From an uncultured Candidatus Melainabacteria bacterium (GTDB lineage Bacteria; Cyanobacteriota; Vampirovibrionia; Gastranaerophilales; Gastranaerophilaceae), in the NCBI GenBank assembly GCA_934700335.1, contig CAKUXM010000009.1, positions 6,929 to 70,928 on the forward strand: a DNA stretch of 64,000 bases, written 5' to 3'. The notes under the pieces were generated by a model. The model saw only the letters and a list, made by a program, of their open reading frames with translations. It was not told the origin of the DNA and searched no databases. The position numbers and the translations under genes are program-made. Shown here piece after piece: positions 26,490 through 35,651 of this stretch (the first letter of the stretch is position 1; the number at the start of each line of letters is the position of its first letter).

Positions 26490-26996
26490 ATGAGTTTCAA
26501 CAGTTTTGATATAGCAGCATCAGGCATGACAGCTCAAAGAGTAAAAATGGATACAATTGCAAGTAACATTGCAAACGTAAACACAACAAGAAAACCAGAC
26601 GGTACAAAAGGTGTTTACATAAAGAAAGATGTTAGCTTTGCAGCTGTATATGACGACTATGTAAACAGAGGACCTTCAAACTTTTCTGCCAACAATCCAG
26701 ATGCAAGATTTGACCCAATGACAGGCAAATTACACATCAACACAGGTATTGCCTTAAATCAAGGATATGTTTCAAACGGTGTTAGAGTTGAACAAATCCA
26801 TGAAACAGAAAATCCTATCAAAACAGTTTACGACCCATCTCACCCAGATGCAGATGAAAAAGGTTACGTAGACTTACCAAACATTAACGTTGTCGAAGAA
26901 ATGGTTGATATGGTATCAGCCTCAAAAGCTTATGAAGCAAACTCAGTTGTAGCAGAGAACATCAAGTCGATGATTCAATCTGCACTGCAAATTTAG
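26490..26996 (+). CDS. flgC: Flagellar basal-body rod protein FlgC
   Basis: 168 residues. FDIAASGMTAQRVKMDTIAS followed by NIANVNTT, and the C-terminal NINVVEEMVDMVSASKAYEA then NSVVAENIKSM, are the FlgC signatures. It is a proximal rod subunit. It is somewhat longer than usual (about 140-150) because of a middle loop, GPSNFSANNPDARFDPMTGK. It lies 37 bases after flgB with a ribosome site AGGTAAG further upstream. Confidence 0.96.
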   Translation: MSFNSFDIAASGMTAQRVKMDTIASNIANVNTTRKPDGTKGVYIKKDVSFAAVYDDYVNRGPSNFSANNPDARFDPMTGKLHINTGIALNQGYVSNGVRVEQIHETENPIKTVYDPSHPDADEKGYVDLPNINVVEEMVDMVSASKAYEANSVVAENIKSMIQSALQI

Positions 26997-27030
26997 TTAG
27001 TAAAAAATATTATTTTAAGGGGTATAAAAA

Positions 27031-27444
27031 ATGGAATTTATCGGACAAGTTGAAGGTTATAATTTTAAACCGATAACAGGCTATAATACATTTTTAAAAG
27101 GTAACGCATCATTTAACCAACCAATGGACGTTTCAAAAGAAACAGACTTTGATAAAGTATTAAATATGCAAGTTGCAAAAACACAAAAAGCAGAACCAGC
27201 ACCAGACACAGCTGGCGGATTAATGAAACAAATTGAGACGGCTTTTTCAAATGGTTTAAACGATGTTAACAACAAGAGAGTCTCTGCAGATGCTGCACAA
27301 GAAGAATTTGCAATGGGCGGAGACGTAAGCGTTCACGATTTAATGATTGCAGAAGAAAAGGCAGCATTAAGCATGCAATTAGCATTACAAACAAGAAACA
27401 AACTTATTTCTGCTTATAATGACATCAAAAACATGGCTCTTTAA
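27031..27444 (+). CDS. fliE: Flagellar hook-basal body protein FliE
   Basis: 137 residues. FliE joins the MS ring to the rod. The C-terminal half carries the family pattern VSADAAQEEFAMGGDVSVHD followed by LMIAEEKAALSMQLALQTRN and KLISAYNDI. The first about 55 residues are a poorly conserved extension. It is preceded by AAGGGG. It completes flgB-flgC-fliE; together with fliF-I at 3.3-8.8 kb the window carries two separate basal-body clusters. Confidence 0.94.
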   Translation: MEFIGQVEGYNFKPITGYNTFLKGNASFNQPMDVSKETDFDKVLNMQVAKTQKAEPAPDTAGGLMKQIETAFSNGLNDVNNKRVSADAAQEEFAMGGDVSVHDLMIAEEKAALSMQLALQTRNKLISAYNDIKNMAL

Positions 27445-27727
27445 TAGAATTTAGTGAGTTGTAAATTGTACCCTCACCGGAATTTTAAAGTTTCAAGCTT
27501 TGCTTTCAACTAAAAATTTCTCCTCTCCCCTATTTTTACAAAAGTAAAAATGTGGCGAGGGGGAAGTCTACTCACTGCCATTGCCATACATTTCATGTCA
27601 TTCCGGACTCTGATCCGGAATCTGAGATTGATAAATGAATAAATTAAAGAGAATAATAGATTAGAAGGTTTGGCAAATTGCCAAACCTTCTAAATATTTC
27701 TACTCACTATTCACTAACATCTAATTT
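27445..27727. repeat. Intergenic repeat cluster after fliE
   Basis: About 280 bases without a gene. It contains a hairpin of REP type (ccctatttttac..gtaaaaatgtggcgaggg, about 27536-27563), a dispersed repeat tgtcattccggactctgatc (27597 onward, arms TTCCGGA / TCCGGAA), a near-perfect 16-base palindrome TTAGAAGGTTTGGCAA with TTGCCAAACCTTCTAA (27661-27693), which probably ends transcription from both sides, and ctcactattcact of the heptamer family (about 27703-27715). Confidence 0.75.
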
Positions 27728-28489
27728 CTATTTAATAGCGAATGTTACGTTAGCAACGGCTGTAACTTTCTTTTCTATTGATGACAAATCATTATAACCA
27801 GAATCACTTACATCATTTGAATCAACTGGTGTAATTTGGAATACGCCCATTCTTGCTGAACGAATTTTACCCAATCTGTTGTGATTTGATTTCAACATTG
27901 ATTTTGCTCTGTTTCTTGCATCTTTTGTTGCTTTTTCTAGCAACGTAACTTTTAAATCAGCAAGTTTTGAATAATGATATTGAGGTTGTTCTTCACTTGA
28001 AATATTCAGACCTTGTTCAAGTAAAACTTCATAACTCTTTGTTAATTCATCAATCTTTGCAACATCATTTGATGAAACTTTGATTGGTTGAATATAGTTA
28101 TAATATTCAACTACATTTGTTTGATAACCATTAACTGGATTTGTTTTGTATGTTTCATAACCATTTGCTAATTTAATTTCAATTTGGTCTTCTGTAAAAC
28201 CTTGTGAAAGCAAATATTTTTTCACTGTAGGAATTTGACCTTTAACGATTTTATAAGCTTGCGCCTTTGTTGGTGCTTTCGATTTTATAGAGAATGTCCA
28301 ATTTGCAGAATCTGATTTGACAATTTCATAGGCTGAACCTGTTACAGAAATATTATCTTTAGAAAGATTTGTTGTAGAAACAACTGATGCAAAGATAATA
28401 CCAATTGCAATACAAACTCCTAAGATAGCGATTTGCAAATCTTTAAATTTTTCGTACAAATTTTCTGGCATTTTAAATTTTAAATTCAT
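27728..28489 (-). CDS. SIMPL-domain (DUF541) membrane-anchored protein
   Basis: 253 residues. One N-terminal membrane segment (about 17-40, LQIAILGVCIAIGIIFASVV) is followed by a periplasmic SIMPL/BP26-like domain: NISVTGSAYEIVKSDSANWT, then FSIKS, and DARNRAKSMLKSN near the end. Family members (COG2859) form ring oligomers in the envelope; the role is unknown. It is 15 bases downstream of the AsmA-like gene and is probably co-transcribed with it. Confidence 0.85.
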   Translation of the reverse strand: MNLKFKMPENLYEKFKDLQIAILGVCIAIGIIFASVVSTTNLSKDNISVTGSAYEIVKSDSANWTFSIKSKAPTKAQAYKIVKGQIPTVKKYLLSQGFTEDQIEIKLANGYETYKTNPVNGYQTNVVEYYNYIQPIKVSSNDVAKIDELTKSYEVLLEQGLNISSEEQPQYHYSKLADLKVTLLEKATKDARNRAKSMLKSNHNRLGKIRSARMGVFQITPVDSNDVSDSGYNDLSSIEKKVTAVANVTFAIK

Positions 28490-28504
28490 TTTTTACTCCT
28501 TAAT

Positions 28505-31342
28505 CTATTTAATTTTCTTCAATGATGACACAAAATTATTTGTTTGAACATCACCATCAACTTTTGTTAAGAATACTTGTGCTGTTTCTTCGCCACTTTC
28601 AAGTTCCGGAAGTTGAGAAAGCTCAGCTGCGTAATAGCTAACTTGTTCTTTAGAATTAAATGGCATTTGATGAGCAAGGGTTTCAAGCGATAATCTTCTC
28701 AAGAAACCGGTAAAGCCTTTTCGTTTACCACTAAATTTTGTGTAAATTCTCAATGATGTATCCATATTTTCTAGGTTAATTTGACCGATAATAAATGCAC
28801 TTAATTGAGGTGAAGAAGATTTAATCATAATTCTTTCAGCAATATTATTTTTTATAACGATTGTACCATTAATTTTTTTAAATGTACCTTCCGGAACATT
28901 TACAATATCCAAGATTGTAGAAGGACTCACCATTACAACTGGGTTTCTAAATATTGCTGCAACATTTAGAATATATTGAACAAGTCCAAGTTTTGCAATT
29001 GACCCGTTGTGTATTGCAAATCTAATTTGACCATTCAATTTCATATCTTTATCTGTGTAGAATTCAAGTAATGCACTTGCTTTACCAGAAATTTCTTTTG
29101 GTAAATTCAATGTAGAAGATGCGATTGCATCAGAATCAACATCTTTTGCCCCTAATCTTACTGAATATGTTTGTTTTACTAAATCACAATAAACTTTTAA
29201 TGTAGAAATACCATCTGCAAAATCAAATTTGTTAGATTTGATTTCTAAAATACCTTTTGGTGTCAAAGTCAAGTTAGCATGTAAATTACCAAAGTTTATA
29301 AGTTTGTAATGACCTTTCTTTACGTGGAATTTACAAGCTTTTACTGCAACCATATTTGGCATAAATGCAACTTGTTCAACATCACTTGAATTTTTTGTAG
29401 CTTCAGAAGCTTTTTCAACCTCGAAGTATTTTGTAGGAACATCACTTCTTGAAATCTTCAATTGTGCCATACGCTCTTGACGTAGTTTAATTTGTTCTGG
29501 AGTCAATTTTGGACGAGGTGCAAATGTTTGCATAACCCTATCAATATCAAGTTCATCAAATGTCATATCTACATTTTGAACAATGATTGGGAATAACATT
29601 CTGTTTTGAACAATACCGTCAAGCTTATATTTTGCACGACGAAGGAAACCTTCTGATTTAACATGTACATAATTTCTATCAGAAACTATGTCTGCCTTTT
29701 TAATAAGTAATCCTGTACCAACAACAAATACGTCAGAGAAATTAATATCTGAATCAATATATGGATTGTTTTTATCGTGATTGTTATATTTTAATTTACC
29801 TTTAAATGTTCCACGTCTAAATATATTTTGACTTACAAGAACGTTAAAAAATTCGCTTGGTAAAATTTCTGGAACATCAAATGATAATTCATTTATGGCA
29901 CCAGTTACAATATTAACTTTACTTTTAACTGATACAAGAGGTTTAGAAATTGGTCTACCACTTTCGGCAATAATATCAGAAATATAATAGTTTAAATGCT
30001 CAATTTCAAGGTCTTCACCCTTCATAATAATTTTGATACCTAAAGCTCTATCAAATTTATCAGAACTAATAGAAGACTTTTCAATTAACAAATCAGAACC
30101 GGCAGGAATTTTTGCACCACCAGCAACTACAACCTTTCCGCTTATGTCGTAGTCAACACGTAAAGCAAATTTTGATAAACCCACAAGATTTAATCTACAA
30201 CCTGCAATCTTTGAGATATATCTTGCAAACTCGTCTTCTGCAACACCTGTTACAGCAAGCATTGTATCAGCCGTTTTCATGTAGTTTTTAACATCTCCAG
30301 AAATATCAATTTTGTTTGATTTTCTTGAACCATAAAAACCTTCAACGTCCTTAATTTCAATATCTTTATAGCCGATTTTGATAAGACCTTTTGTAACGGT
30401 AAATGGTAAATCCGCAACAGGTATCAATTTTGCGTTGATTTTATTTATATTAATATTACCCTTTAATCCTTTATTTGTTAGATTAAGATTAAAGTTAAAA
30501 GAACCATTTAAGTTTTTAAAACAAGCCAAAACTTCTTTTCCGTTTGGAATAATCAAGTTTGAATCAAGAGCTTGCTTTACGTTGTTAACGTTAAAGTTAT
30601 TAGATGTAACATCAAAAGTATACTTGTTATTTTTGTCAATGTAACCGTTTACGGCAACCATTGAGCGTTCTACGATAAATCTAAAATCATCAACAACAAG
30701 TTTTTTATCTTTGATATAAACTTTATCAAAATCTCTAAAGAACAACTTGAAATGTTTATTATCATATTCAATATCAGTCATAACCTTAAAATGCACATAT
30801 TTCGGTTCTTTTTCTTTAGGAATTTCTATATCTTTTGCTAAAAGTTTTACAGAAACTCTATTGTCTGGTTTGTAAACTATCATACATTTTTTCAAATATA
30901 AAATAGCATTAAACCAATAAACTTCGTATTCAGAAGGTTTTTGTTTTTCGCCTTCCTTCATAGTTAGAGTTTGTAATTTATTTACATCTGCAAAAATATC
31001 ATCTGCGCCAAGTTTATTTAAAATTATTTTTTTCAAAAGAATTTTTTCAAAAGAAACGCTACTATCAAGTTTTTTAACGCTTAAAAGCGTTTCGTTGTTT
31101 TTTATTAAACGAATTTCATCTGCTTTAAATTCAATGTTAGGATTTAAAGCAGTTTTCAAAATTGGTTTTTCAATAATTAACTCGGCACCAACTTCATTTT
31201 TTAGCGTTTCTTTAACATAATCCAAAAATTTAGAATTTGATACAACATTTGGCAACACAAATAAATATAAAGCAACAGGTATTGAAAGCAATAGAATTAC
31301 GACTAAAAATAATATTCCTGCTATTTTTAAAAATTTGTTCAT
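28505..31342 (-). CDS. AsmA/TamB-like large envelope protein
   Basis: 945 residues from the ATG at 31342, preceded by GGGGAG. An N-terminal membrane segment (FLKIAGILFLVVILLLSIPV) is followed by a long beta-rich body of AsmA type (an opening like ETLKNEVGAELIIEKPILKT; a C-terminal part with NGSIAKLGLVQYILNVAAIF, then KKINGTIVIKNNIAERIMIK and SGQ-like repeats). Proteins of this repeating-beta-groove group bridge the inner and outer membranes and are linked to phospholipid transport. This supports a diderm envelope. It is the first gene of a pair with the SIMPL gene. Confidence 0.82.
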   Translation of the reverse strand: MNKFLKIAGILFLVVILLLSIPVALYLFVLPNVVSNSKFLDYVKETLKNEVGAELIIEKPILKTALNPNIEFKADEIRLIKNNETLLSVKKLDSSVSFEKILLKKIILNKLGADDIFADVNKLQTLTMKEGEKQKPSEYEVYWFNAILYLKKCMIVYKPDNRVSVKLLAKDIEIPKEKEPKYVHFKVMTDIEYDNKHFKLFFRDFDKVYIKDKKLVVDDFRFIVERSMVAVNGYIDKNNKYTFDVTSNNFNVNNVKQALDSNLIIPNGKEVLACFKNLNGSFNFNLNLTNKGLKGNININKINAKLIPVADLPFTVTKGLIKIGYKDIEIKDVEGFYGSRKSNKIDISGDVKNYMKTADTMLAVTGVAEDEFARYISKIAGCRLNLVGLSKFALRVDYDISGKVVVAGGAKIPAGSDLLIEKSSISSDKFDRALGIKIIMKGEDLEIEHLNYYISDIIAESGRPISKPLVSVKSKVNIVTGAINELSFDVPEILPSEFFNVLVSQNIFRRGTFKGKLKYNNHDKNNPYIDSDINFSDVFVVGTGLLIKKADIVSDRNYVHVKSEGFLRRAKYKLDGIVQNRMLFPIIVQNVDMTFDELDIDRVMQTFAPRPKLTPEQIKLRQERMAQLKISRSDVPTKYFEVEKASEATKNSSDVEQVAFMPNMVAVKACKFHVKKGHYKLINFGNLHANLTLTPKGILEIKSNKFDFADGISTLKVYCDLVKQTYSVRLGAKDVDSDAIASSTLNLPKEISGKASALLEFYTDKDMKLNGQIRFAIHNGSIAKLGLVQYILNVAAIFRNPVVMVSPSTILDIVNVPEGTFKKINGTIVIKNNIAERIMIKSSSPQLSAFIIGQINLENMDTSLRIYTKFSGKRKGFTGFLRRLSLETLAHQMPFNSKEQVSYYAAELSQLPELESGEETAQVFLTKVDGDVQTNNFVSSLKKIK

Positions 31343-31399
31343 TTGTCTCCCCAAATTTTGACTTGAAAATTATATCATATTTTATGATAATATACGAAT

Positions 31400-32299
31400 A
31401 TGAAAAGAATTTTAACCATATTATTTACATTATTATTAATACAAAACATTGGTTTGTGTGCTGATACAAAGTATACAACCAGTAACTTAACTGTGTTTTC
31501 TGAAAACAATAAATATTATGGTTTAAAGAATGATAAAAACGAAGTTATTGTTAAACCAGAATACAAAAAACTTATCAGATTAGGTCAATCTGCTTGGATT
31601 ATCCAAAAGAGAAACAAGTTTGGACTAATCGATTGCGAAGGTAATTATCTTATTGCACCTAAATATCTTCACGTAGAAAGACTTTTCAATAAATGGGTAA
31701 AATTAGGTAATGAAAAAGATTATGGACTTTACGATGAAACAGGTAAAGCTATCATACCTCCAATTTATAACTCTATTGAGCCATTATTTGGCGGAAGATT
31801 TTTGACATATAAAAACTATAAATATGGTATCTATAACAACAAAGGCGAAATGGTACTTGATAATGAGTATGATTACATTTATATGCCAAACCCTAAAACG
31901 ATGCGTATAAGATACCAAAACAAATGGTATGAAATTGAAAAAATATCAAACGAAGAAGCAATCAAATTACCAGAAGATGCTGTTAAAGTAAGCCTTGACG
32001 GAGACACATTTAAAGTAACAAATATTTTTATAAACACTGGCGTGGGTGCTGGTTATTCTGTAGTAACAGCAACAGATTACTTGTTAAAAATCTTTTCAAC
32101 AATTTCACCTGCATACGAACAAACAATTGATGATTTAATGTTATCACAAGGTGCAGAAACGGTTTCTATATTTATTAAATTAAGTTGGATTCCAAAGTTC
32201 CCATTCGTTTATGCAAAAAAATATTTTAATAATTTAATAGCGCCAAACAACAGTCCTCTTTCTGGTGTAAGAAATGAAATTAAAGACCAAATGAAATAA
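31400..32299 (+). CDS. Secreted WG-repeat protein
   Basis: 299 residues with a signal peptide (MKRILTILFTLLLIQNIGLC). Four to five WG-type repeats follow: YYGLKNDKNEVIVKPEYKKL, FGLIDCEGNYLIAPKYLHVE, YGLYDETGKAIIPPIYNSIE and YGIYNNKGEMVLDNEYDYIY. A different C-terminal part (about 200-299) follows. A possible lipoprotein Cys lies at the end of the signal peptide (GLCAD). WG repeats are common in gut and environmental bacteria, but the ligand is unknown. Confidence 0.88.
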   Translation: MKRILTILFTLLLIQNIGLCADTKYTTSNLTVFSENNKYYGLKNDKNEVIVKPEYKKLIRLGQSAWIIQKRNKFGLIDCEGNYLIAPKYLHVERLFNKWVKLGNEKDYGLYDETGKAIIPPIYNSIEPLFGGRFLTYKNYKYGIYNNKGEMVLDNEYDYIYMPNPKTMRIRYQNKWYEIEKISNEEAIKLPEDAVKVSLDGDTFKVTNIFINTGVGAGYSVVTATDYLLKIFSTISPAYEQTIDDLMLSQGAETVSIFIKLSWIPKFPFVYAKKYFNNLIAPNNSPLSGVRNEIKDQMK

Positions 32300-32374
32300 A
32301 AATTTTTGGCTTAATACACTAGTAAAATATGGAATAATAGATTATACTAGAAATAAGAGAGGATTAAATTCTGA

Positions 32375-32758
32375 ATGGCTGACTTAAAGAGAATATTGTA
32401 TGCCGAAGATGATGAAGACATCAGAACGATTGTCAAGCTTTGCATTGAAAATTTTTCTGAATGTGAAATTGAATTTGCAGAAAACGGCAAAATTTTACTT
32501 GAAAAAGTTGTGGACTACAAACCGGATTTAATTTTGTTAGACGTTATGATGCCCGAAATGGACGGCATAACAACTCTTAAAAACCTAAGAGAACAAGAAC
32601 AAACCTCTCTTGTACCAGTTATAATCGTATCTGCAAAAGTTCAAGAAACAGAAATCAAAAAATACAAACAACAAGATATTCTAGGCGTTATAAGCAAACC
32701 ATTTGACCCGACTCAATTGTATACTCAAATCTGGAATTTATGGCGCAATCACAAATAG
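32375..32758 (+). CDS. Single-domain response regulator (CheY-like) 1
   Basis: 127 residues, a receiver only. Acidic residues are in ILYAEDDEDIRTI, the phospho-Asp is in LILLDVMMPEMDG, Ser of VIIVSAK is at the Thr/Ser position, and Lys is in VISKPFDP. There is no output domain. It is followed at 10 bases by an HPt gene, then a second receiver and an MshEN-like gene, so it forms a phosphorelay operon. Confidence 0.93.
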   Translation: MADLKRILYAEDDEDIRTIVKLCIENFSECEIEFAENGKILLEKVVDYKPDLILLDVMMPEMDGITTLKNLREQEQTSLVPVIIVSAKVQETEIKKYKQQDILGVISKPFDPTQLYTQIWNLWRNHK

Positions 32759-32768
32759 GTAACAAATA

Positions 32769-33086
32769 ATGACAGAAATTTCAGAACAATTTGAAGACTC
32801 TTTAAACAAGCTTAAATCGATTTATAGATTAAAACTAAAAGAAGAAATCCCATATTTCGAAAATATTTTAAAAGAACCTTTCACAAAAGAACTTTTAGAA
32901 GATTTGAGAAAGAAAGTTCATAAGCTGAGTGGTTCTGCCGGAATGTATGGTTTCTTAGAACTAAGCACAATAACACATGAGTTTGATATTCAATTGCAAG
33001 AAATCTTGGAAACAGACTTCACACCTCATGTTCATGTTATAAAAGACCAGATTAGTGGTATTATAAAAGTAATAGAGATAATATAA
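32769..33086 (+). CDS. HPt phosphotransfer protein
   Basis: 105 residues, all helical. The motif VHKLSGSAGMYGF contains the phospho-accepting His (H-x-L-x-G-S-A-G). Such stand-alone HPt proteins pass phosphate between receivers. It sits between two single-domain receivers, which suggests relay in both directions. The first 30 residues look like an extra helix. Confidence 0.92.
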   Translation: MTEISEQFEDSLNKLKSIYRLKLKEEIPYFENILKEPFTKELLEDLRKKVHKLSGSAGMYGFLELSTITHEFDIQLQEILETDFTPHVHVIKDQISGIIKVIEII

Positions 33087-33097
33087 AGGATAGACTT

Positions 33098-33481
33098 TTG
33101 CCAAAAGTTATGATTGTAGATGATGACGAATTTATTCGTTATTACCTAAAAAATTTGTTGGAATATATTAAATTCACTGTTGTAGCAGAATGCGGAAATG
33201 GTGAAGAAATTTTTGATACCTTCTGGGAAACAAAGCCTGATATATTATTATTAGATATTCACATGCCAGGAATAAACGGCGACAAATTCTTATTAGATAA
33301 CAAAGAGTTTATCAAAGACACTTTAGTCATTATTTTAACCATGAGTATTTCCGATGAAATCAAGAAGAACCTTGAAAAAGAAGGATATACTCATTTCTTG
33401 AGAAAAAATATTTCTCCAAAAGACTTGATTAAAACAATCGAAGACACATGGAATGAATATAGTGAAAGTAAAGAAAAATAA
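33098..33481 (+). CDS. Single-domain response regulator (CheY-like) 2
   Basis: 127 residues starting at TTG (33098), preceded by AAAGGA at 7 bases; no better start is available. Receiver motifs: VMIVDDDEFIRYYL, phospho-Asp in ILLLDIHMPGINGD, Thr in VIILTMS, Lys in FLRKNISPKD. There is no output domain. Its TAA overlaps the ATG of the next gene by one base, which implies translational coupling to the MshEN-like protein. Confidence 0.92.
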   Translation: MPKVMIVDDDEFIRYYLKNLLEYIKFTVVAECGNGEEIFDTFWETKPDILLLDIHMPGINGDKFLLDNKEFIKDTLVIILTMSISDEIKKNLEKEGYTHFLRKNISPKDLIKTIEDTWNEYSESKEK

Positions 33482-33915
33482 TGACAAAAAACTTTGAAAC
33501 ACCAGAATTTTTAAATTATTTGCAAAAAAAGCTAGACTTGGAACCTTTCCTTTTAAGAGATTTAATGAAAGAACATTCTATCTTTGAAGCAGTTGATATT
33601 CTTGTTTCAAATTACAATATTGATAAAGAAAAAATCGGGCAAATTTTTGGTGGCTACATAGGCTACGCTTATGTAGATATTAATAATGTTATCTTTGACC
33701 CACAATATATGAAATCTATTCCAAAAGAATACTTAAAAATGCAAGTTGTTTTACCGTTGTATAAGTTTGGTCCTGCAATAACTGTTGCCACAGCAAGACC
33801 TACAAATCCGTACTTGCAAAACAATATTGAAAAACAACTGCATTCTGTAATAAGCTTGGTATTTTCATTTCCAAGAGATATTATAAATTATATTGAAAAA
33901 TATTATAAAGAATAA
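33481..33915 (+). CDS. Stand-alone MshEN/GspE N-terminal-like protein
   Basis: 144 residues. The stretch GYAYVDINNVIFDPQYMKSI, then PLYKFGPAITVATARPTNPY and IEKYYKE at the end, follow the N-terminal domain of type II secretion/type IV pilus ATPases (GspE/PilB/MshE), which in the MshE group binds cyclic-di-GMP. The ATPase part is absent by design, since the gene ends cleanly and is coupled to its neighbours. It may be a small second-messenger or protein-docking module fed by the CheY-HPt-CheY relay. Key cyclic-di-GMP residues cannot be confirmed by eye. Confidence 0.65.
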   Translation: MTKNFETPEFLNYLQKKLDLEPFLLRDLMKEHSIFEAVDILVSNYNIDKEKIGQIFGGYIGYAYVDINNVIFDPQYMKSIPKEYLKMQVVLPLYKFGPAITVATARPTNPYLQNNIEKQLHSVISLVFSFPRDIINYIEKYYKE

Positions 33916-33920
33916 AGTCT

Positions 33921-35633
33921 TTAGTTTGTTGTTTTTGGAATAAAATCACAATGTAACAACTTAAATGTTACATAGAAAATTGTACGTTCTTCGTTTGAAA
34001 CAACACTTATGTGTCCGTCCATATTTTCAACCAATTGTTTTGTAATATATAGACCCAAACCTGAACCACCATAACTTCTTGTATCTGCCGAATCAATTTG
34101 AGTGAATTTTTTAAACAAATTATTTAATTTTTCTTCCGGAATAAACGCATTATAGTTTATTACAGAAACTTTAACTTCAGAACTTGTTACTGACACATGA
34201 ACATCGATTTTTGAATTTTTCTTTGAAAATTTAATCGCATTTGATACAAGATTTGCAATAATTTGCTTAAATCTTTCTCTATCAATATGTGCATAAACAT
34301 CTTCCACATCGCTCTTAAATCTAATTTTAACTTTGTATTGCATACCATAAGGTATAAGTTCTTTTATTGATTCTTTAAGTAATGGAATTAAATCCACATC
34401 AGCCATATCAAAAGTTAATTTACCAGATTCCAATTTTGAAGCATCAAGGATATTATCGACAAGTTTTTTTAATCTAACTGAGTTTTTATCAGTCATTTCC
34501 AATAAGTTTTTAACTCTTTCTGTCAAATCATCTTTAAACAATGTCAAAATAAGCTGAATAGAACCAATAATTGATGTCAAAGGCGTTCTCAATTCATGAC
34601 TCACAATAGAAATAAATTCTTTTTGAACTCGTTCAACCTTCTTTTCTTCTGTAATATCACGGTGCATACCAGCAATACCGACAACTTTACCCGCAAAATC
34701 GCAAATTGGAACTTTAAAAATTTGAACTACGCAGTTTTCACCCTTAATATCAATTTCACGTTCTGCATAAACCATTTGCCCTGTATGAAGAACATAATGA
34801 TCTTCGACCATAATCAAATTTAAAAATTCATCTGAAACATCATCTCTAAAATAATGTTTACCCAATAATTCTTTTGCAGTTTTATAAGGACTAATTTTTA
34901 ATAAATGCTTGTTAACGCAAGTATACTCACCTTTTGTATTTTTATACCACGCAACAAACTGAATTGCTTCAATAAGTTTTTCAATACTTCTGTTTTTCAA
35001 GTAAATCAAAATGAAGAAGACGAATACGAAAAATATTAAATATGTCGCAAATACGTACCAAGTAAATTTTGCAAAGACTTTTTCTGTAAAATCAGAATAA
35101 GCCCCCGTACCGATAATCCAGCCCCATTTGTCATATTTTATTGCAATAGAACGTTTTATATAAATTTTATCTTGGCCTTGTTTTACATTTTCTTTTTTCC
35201 ATTTGTGCTCAATAATTGTTGGAGAATTTGGTTTTGTTTTTAAAGCCTGATTAACCAAGTTTTTGAAAGCAACTTTGTCATAATAATTATCTACATCTTC
35301 AATATTTATACCTGATTCAATATGAGGGTGAAAAATAATATTCATATCATAATCACCAACCCAAACATAGCCTGAATCATCAGAATATTTGTAATGTTTT
35401 AAAATAGATAATGCTTTTTCTTGAGCTTCTTTTTTAGTAATTTTTTTAGCTTCAACTTGAGAATTCAAATAATCAAAAGTGTTATAAACCCTTTTTGCAC
35501 GATTATAAATTTTGTCATACTCCATTTTGTAAAGAGCATTTTTTACTTGTACCAGTGCAAAAAAGGTAACAACTAATGATAAAATTAAAGATGCAATTAC
35601 AATCTTTTTCTCGAATTTATAATCTCTTCTCAA
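33921..35633 (-). CDS. Membrane histidine kinase with Cache and PAS domains
   Basis: 570 residues. Helix 1 (about 11-30), an outside Cache-type sensor (SGYVWVGDYDMNIIFHPHIE, then WGWIIGTGAYSD) and helix 2 (about 187-210) are followed by a PAS domain (QFVAWYKNTKGEYTCVNKHL with a C-terminal GKVVGIAGMHRDITEEKK). HisKA shows phospho-His in FISIVSHELRTPLTSIIG; HATPase shows NLVSNAIKFSKKN and YGGSGLGLYITKQLVEN. There is no receiver or HPt of its own, which fits the convergent CheY-HPt-CheY operon as its target. Cache sensors of this type bind small organic acids or other ligands. Confidence 0.92.
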   Translation of the reverse strand: MRRDYKFEKKIVIASLILSLVVTFFALVQVKNALYKMEYDKIYNRAKRVYNTFDYLNSQVEAKKITKKEAQEKALSILKHYKYSDDSGYVWVGDYDMNIIFHPHIESGINIEDVDNYYDKVAFKNLVNQALKTKPNSPTIIEHKWKKENVKQGQDKIYIKRSIAIKYDKWGWIIGTGAYSDFTEKVFAKFTWYVFATYLIFFVFVFFILIYLKNRSIEKLIEAIQFVAWYKNTKGEYTCVNKHLLKISPYKTAKELLGKHYFRDDVSDEFLNLIMVEDHYVLHTGQMVYAEREIDIKGENCVVQIFKVPICDFAGKVVGIAGMHRDITEEKKVERVQKEFISIVSHELRTPLTSIIGSIQLILTLFKDDLTERVKNLLEMTDKNSVRLKKLVDNILDASKLESGKLTFDMADVDLIPLLKESIKELIPYGMQYKVKIRFKSDVEDVYAHIDRERFKQIIANLVSNAIKFSKKNSKIDVHVSVTSSEVKVSVINYNAFIPEEKLNNLFKKFTQIDSADTRSYGGSGLGLYITKQLVENMDGHISVVSNEERTIFYVTFKLLHCDFIPKTTN

Positions 35634-35651
35634 ATTTCTTCTCCAAATAAA

